Shown: positions 63,007 through 64,000 of the stretch, in pieces
Position numbering within the stretch: position 1 is the first letter of the stretch
How the letters are laid out: each line of letters opens with the position of its first letter
Assembly (NCBI RefSeq): GCF_030816615.1
Contig: NZ_JAUSYD010000001.1
Coordinates: 5,788,501-5,852,500, forward strand
Length of the DNA: 64,000 bases
DNA from: Streptomyces sp. B1I3
GTDB taxonomy: Bacteria > Actinomycetota > Actinomycetes > Streptomycetales > Streptomycetaceae
Direction of reading: 5' to 3'
Notes under the pieces: generated by a model
Seen by the model: the letters and a program-made list of their open reading frames with translations, nothing else
Databases searched by the model: none
Told to the model about the DNA's origin: nothing
Made by a program: the position numbers and the translations under genes

Positions 63007-63031
63007 CTCGAGGAAGAAGGAGCTCGCCTTC

Positions 63032-64000
63032 GTGGCGTCCCACCGTCGTCCCAAGCAGCCGAGCCGCACCCGCGTGACCGTGCTCACCGCGACCGCCGCT
63101 GCTGCCGTGGCCCTGACTTCCCAGGCCGCTCACGCCGACCCCAAGCCGACCAAGAGCGAGGTCAAGGCGAAGGTCGACAAGCTCTACCACGAGGCCGAGG
63201 TCGTCAACGAGAAGGCCAACGGCGCCAAGGAGCAGCAGGACAAGCTCAAGAAGCAGGTCGACGCGCTGCAGGACAAGGTCGCCCGCGGGCAGGAGGAGCT
63301 CAACACCCTGCGTGGCGAACTGGGTTCGCTCGCCACCGCGCAGTACCGCTCCGGTGGCCTCGACCCGTCCGTCCAGCTGCTGCTCTCCTCGGACCCGGAC
63401 GACTTCCTCGAGCAGGCTTCCGCGCTCGACCAGCTGACGGCCAAGCAGGCCCAGTCGCTGCAGAAGATCCAGGCGAAGCAGCGCACGCTCGCGCAGCAGC
63501 GCAAGGAGGCGCAGGGCAAGCTCGACGACCTCGCCGAGGTCCGCAAGACGCTCAACGACAACAAGAAGAAGTACCAGGTCAAGCTGGCCGACGCCCGCCA
63601 GTTGCTGAACACCCTCACCGCCGCCGAGCGCGCCAAGATGGCCGCGGACGACCAGCGCGCCAGCCGTGCCGCCGGCGACCGGGTCGAGCTGGGCAACGAG
63701 GCCCCCGCGTCAGGCGTCGGCGCCGCGGCTCTCCAGGCCGCCGCCACGCAGATCGGCAAGCCGTACTTCCGAGGGGGCACCGGTCCCAACTCGTACGACT
63801 GCTCGGGTCTGACCCAGTGGGCCTTCGGCCAGGCGGGCGTCCAGATCAGCCGCACGACCTACACGCAGGTCAACGACGGTGTGCGGGTCGGCCGCAGCGC
63901 CCTGAAGCCGGGGGACCTGGTCTTCTTCAGCAACACCTCGCACGTCGGCATCTACGCCGGCAACAACCAGGTGCTGCACGCCCCGTACCCGGGCAAGAAC
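63032..64000 (+). CDS. Secreted NlpC/P60 peptidoglycan endopeptidase, C-terminus beyond window
   Basis: 323 codons are visible; the gene runs off the right edge. A signal peptide (VASHRRPKQPSRTRVTVL ... QAAHA, about 33 residues) precedes a long coiled coil (about 40-225, rich in Lys/Glu/Gln), then the NlpC/P60 domain with catalytic Cys257 (YDCSGLTQW), the His of SHVGIYAG and a further His in VLHAPY. It cleaves D-Glu-mDAP/LL-DAP bonds in wall peptides; the coiled coil resembles RipC/CwlO-type regulation by FtsEX. AAGGAG 9 nt before GTG 63032 sets the start. A ~135-nt structured leader precedes it. Confidence 0.92.
   Translation, partial: MASHRRPKQPSRTRVTVLTATAAAAVALTSQAAHADPKPTKSEVKAKVDKLYHEAEVVNEKANGAKEQQDKLKKQVDALQDKVARGQEELNTLRGELGSLATAQYRSGGLDPSVQLLLSSDPDDFLEQASALDQLTAKQAQSLQKIQAKQRTLAQQRKEAQGKLDDLAEVRKTLNDNKKKYQVKLADARQLLNTLTAAERAKMAADDQRASRAAGDRVELGNEAPASGVGAAALQAAATQIGKPYFRGGTGPNSYDCSGLTQWAFGQAGVQISRTTYTQVNDGVRVGRSALKPGDLVFFSNTSHVGIYAGNNQVLHAPYPGKN

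Overview
The window is a stretch of high-G+C actinobacterial chromosome, almost certainly Streptomyces or a very close relative. Third codon positions are nearly all G or C, genes are packed on both strands with ATGA, GTGA or CTGA overlaps, several start codons sit about 6-7 nt after a -10-like hexamer (leaderless transcripts), and GlnR boxes, a SAM-IV riboswitch and long GC-rich hairpin terminators are present. I see no insertion sequence, phage gene, CRISPR array, tRNA or rRNA. This is core chromosome, not an accessory island. From memory, the order glnA1 - RDD - DUF4191 - lipA/lipB - TIGR01777 epimerase - E2 - aminopeptidase - cobS/cobT - A-type Fe-S carrier - adenosine kinase - ctaC/D/F - ctaE/qcrCAB - trpD - NlpC/P60 resembles M. 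tuberculosis around Rv2190-Rv2221, so the block looks anciently conserved with streptomycete insertions.

Layout. 1-7.8 kb is nitrogen assimilation: the first codons of glnII and the complete glnA (GSI), each with a GlnR box upstream, plus an inserted MarR/unknown/hydrolase group around a near-perfect operator and an RDD and a DUF4191 membrane protein. 7.8-10.2 kb holds lipA and lipB. 10.5-17 kb holds an XRE-type regulator, an amine-oxidase-like flavoprotein, a TIGR01777 epimerase, a GNAT acetyltransferase, a DUF4240 protein and a WYL regulator. 17-24.1 kb is the pyruvate dehydrogenase cluster: aceE, a GntR/FCD regulator, the E2 acyltransferase and lipoamide dehydrogenase. LipA and LipB make the cofactor of E2. 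24.4-31.2 kb holds leucyl aminopeptidase, a GH114-like lipoprotein and late cobalamin assembly genes (cobS, cobT and a PhnP-like/CobU fusion). 31.2-41 kb is envelope-related: an HtrA-like lipoprotein protease, a methyltransferase that seems to begin at CTG, DUF3043, PspA with PspAA, a two-component system and a large RND transporter.

41-47.3 kb mixes NAD and Fe-S/sulfur functions: nadA, an ErpA-type carrier, an unknown membrane-anchored protein, an adenosine kinase and a cysteine desulfurase fused to a TusA domain. 47.5-56.8 kb encodes the terminal respiratory chain: the aa3 oxidase (ctaC-ctaD-ctaF, then ctaE) and the bcc complex (qcrC-qcrA-qcrB), interrupted by an L,D-transpeptidase and a degenerate receiver-domain protein. 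56.9-64 kb has trpD, a SAM-IV riboswitch controlling a SufS-like PLP enzyme, a stand-alone Lrp RAM-domain protein coupled to a rhomboid protease, a zinc-ribbon protein, a coiled-coil NYN nuclease, and the start of a secreted NlpC/P60 hydrolase whose leader resembles a shortened c-di-AMP (ydaO) riboswitch.

The most interesting points are regulatory: the SAM-IV controlled SufS-like enzyme with an in-frame mini-ORF in its leader, the shortened ydaO-like leader, paired operators at nadA, ctaC and ctaE, and a local GntR regulator inside the PDH cluster. No clearly new multi-gene system is evident.
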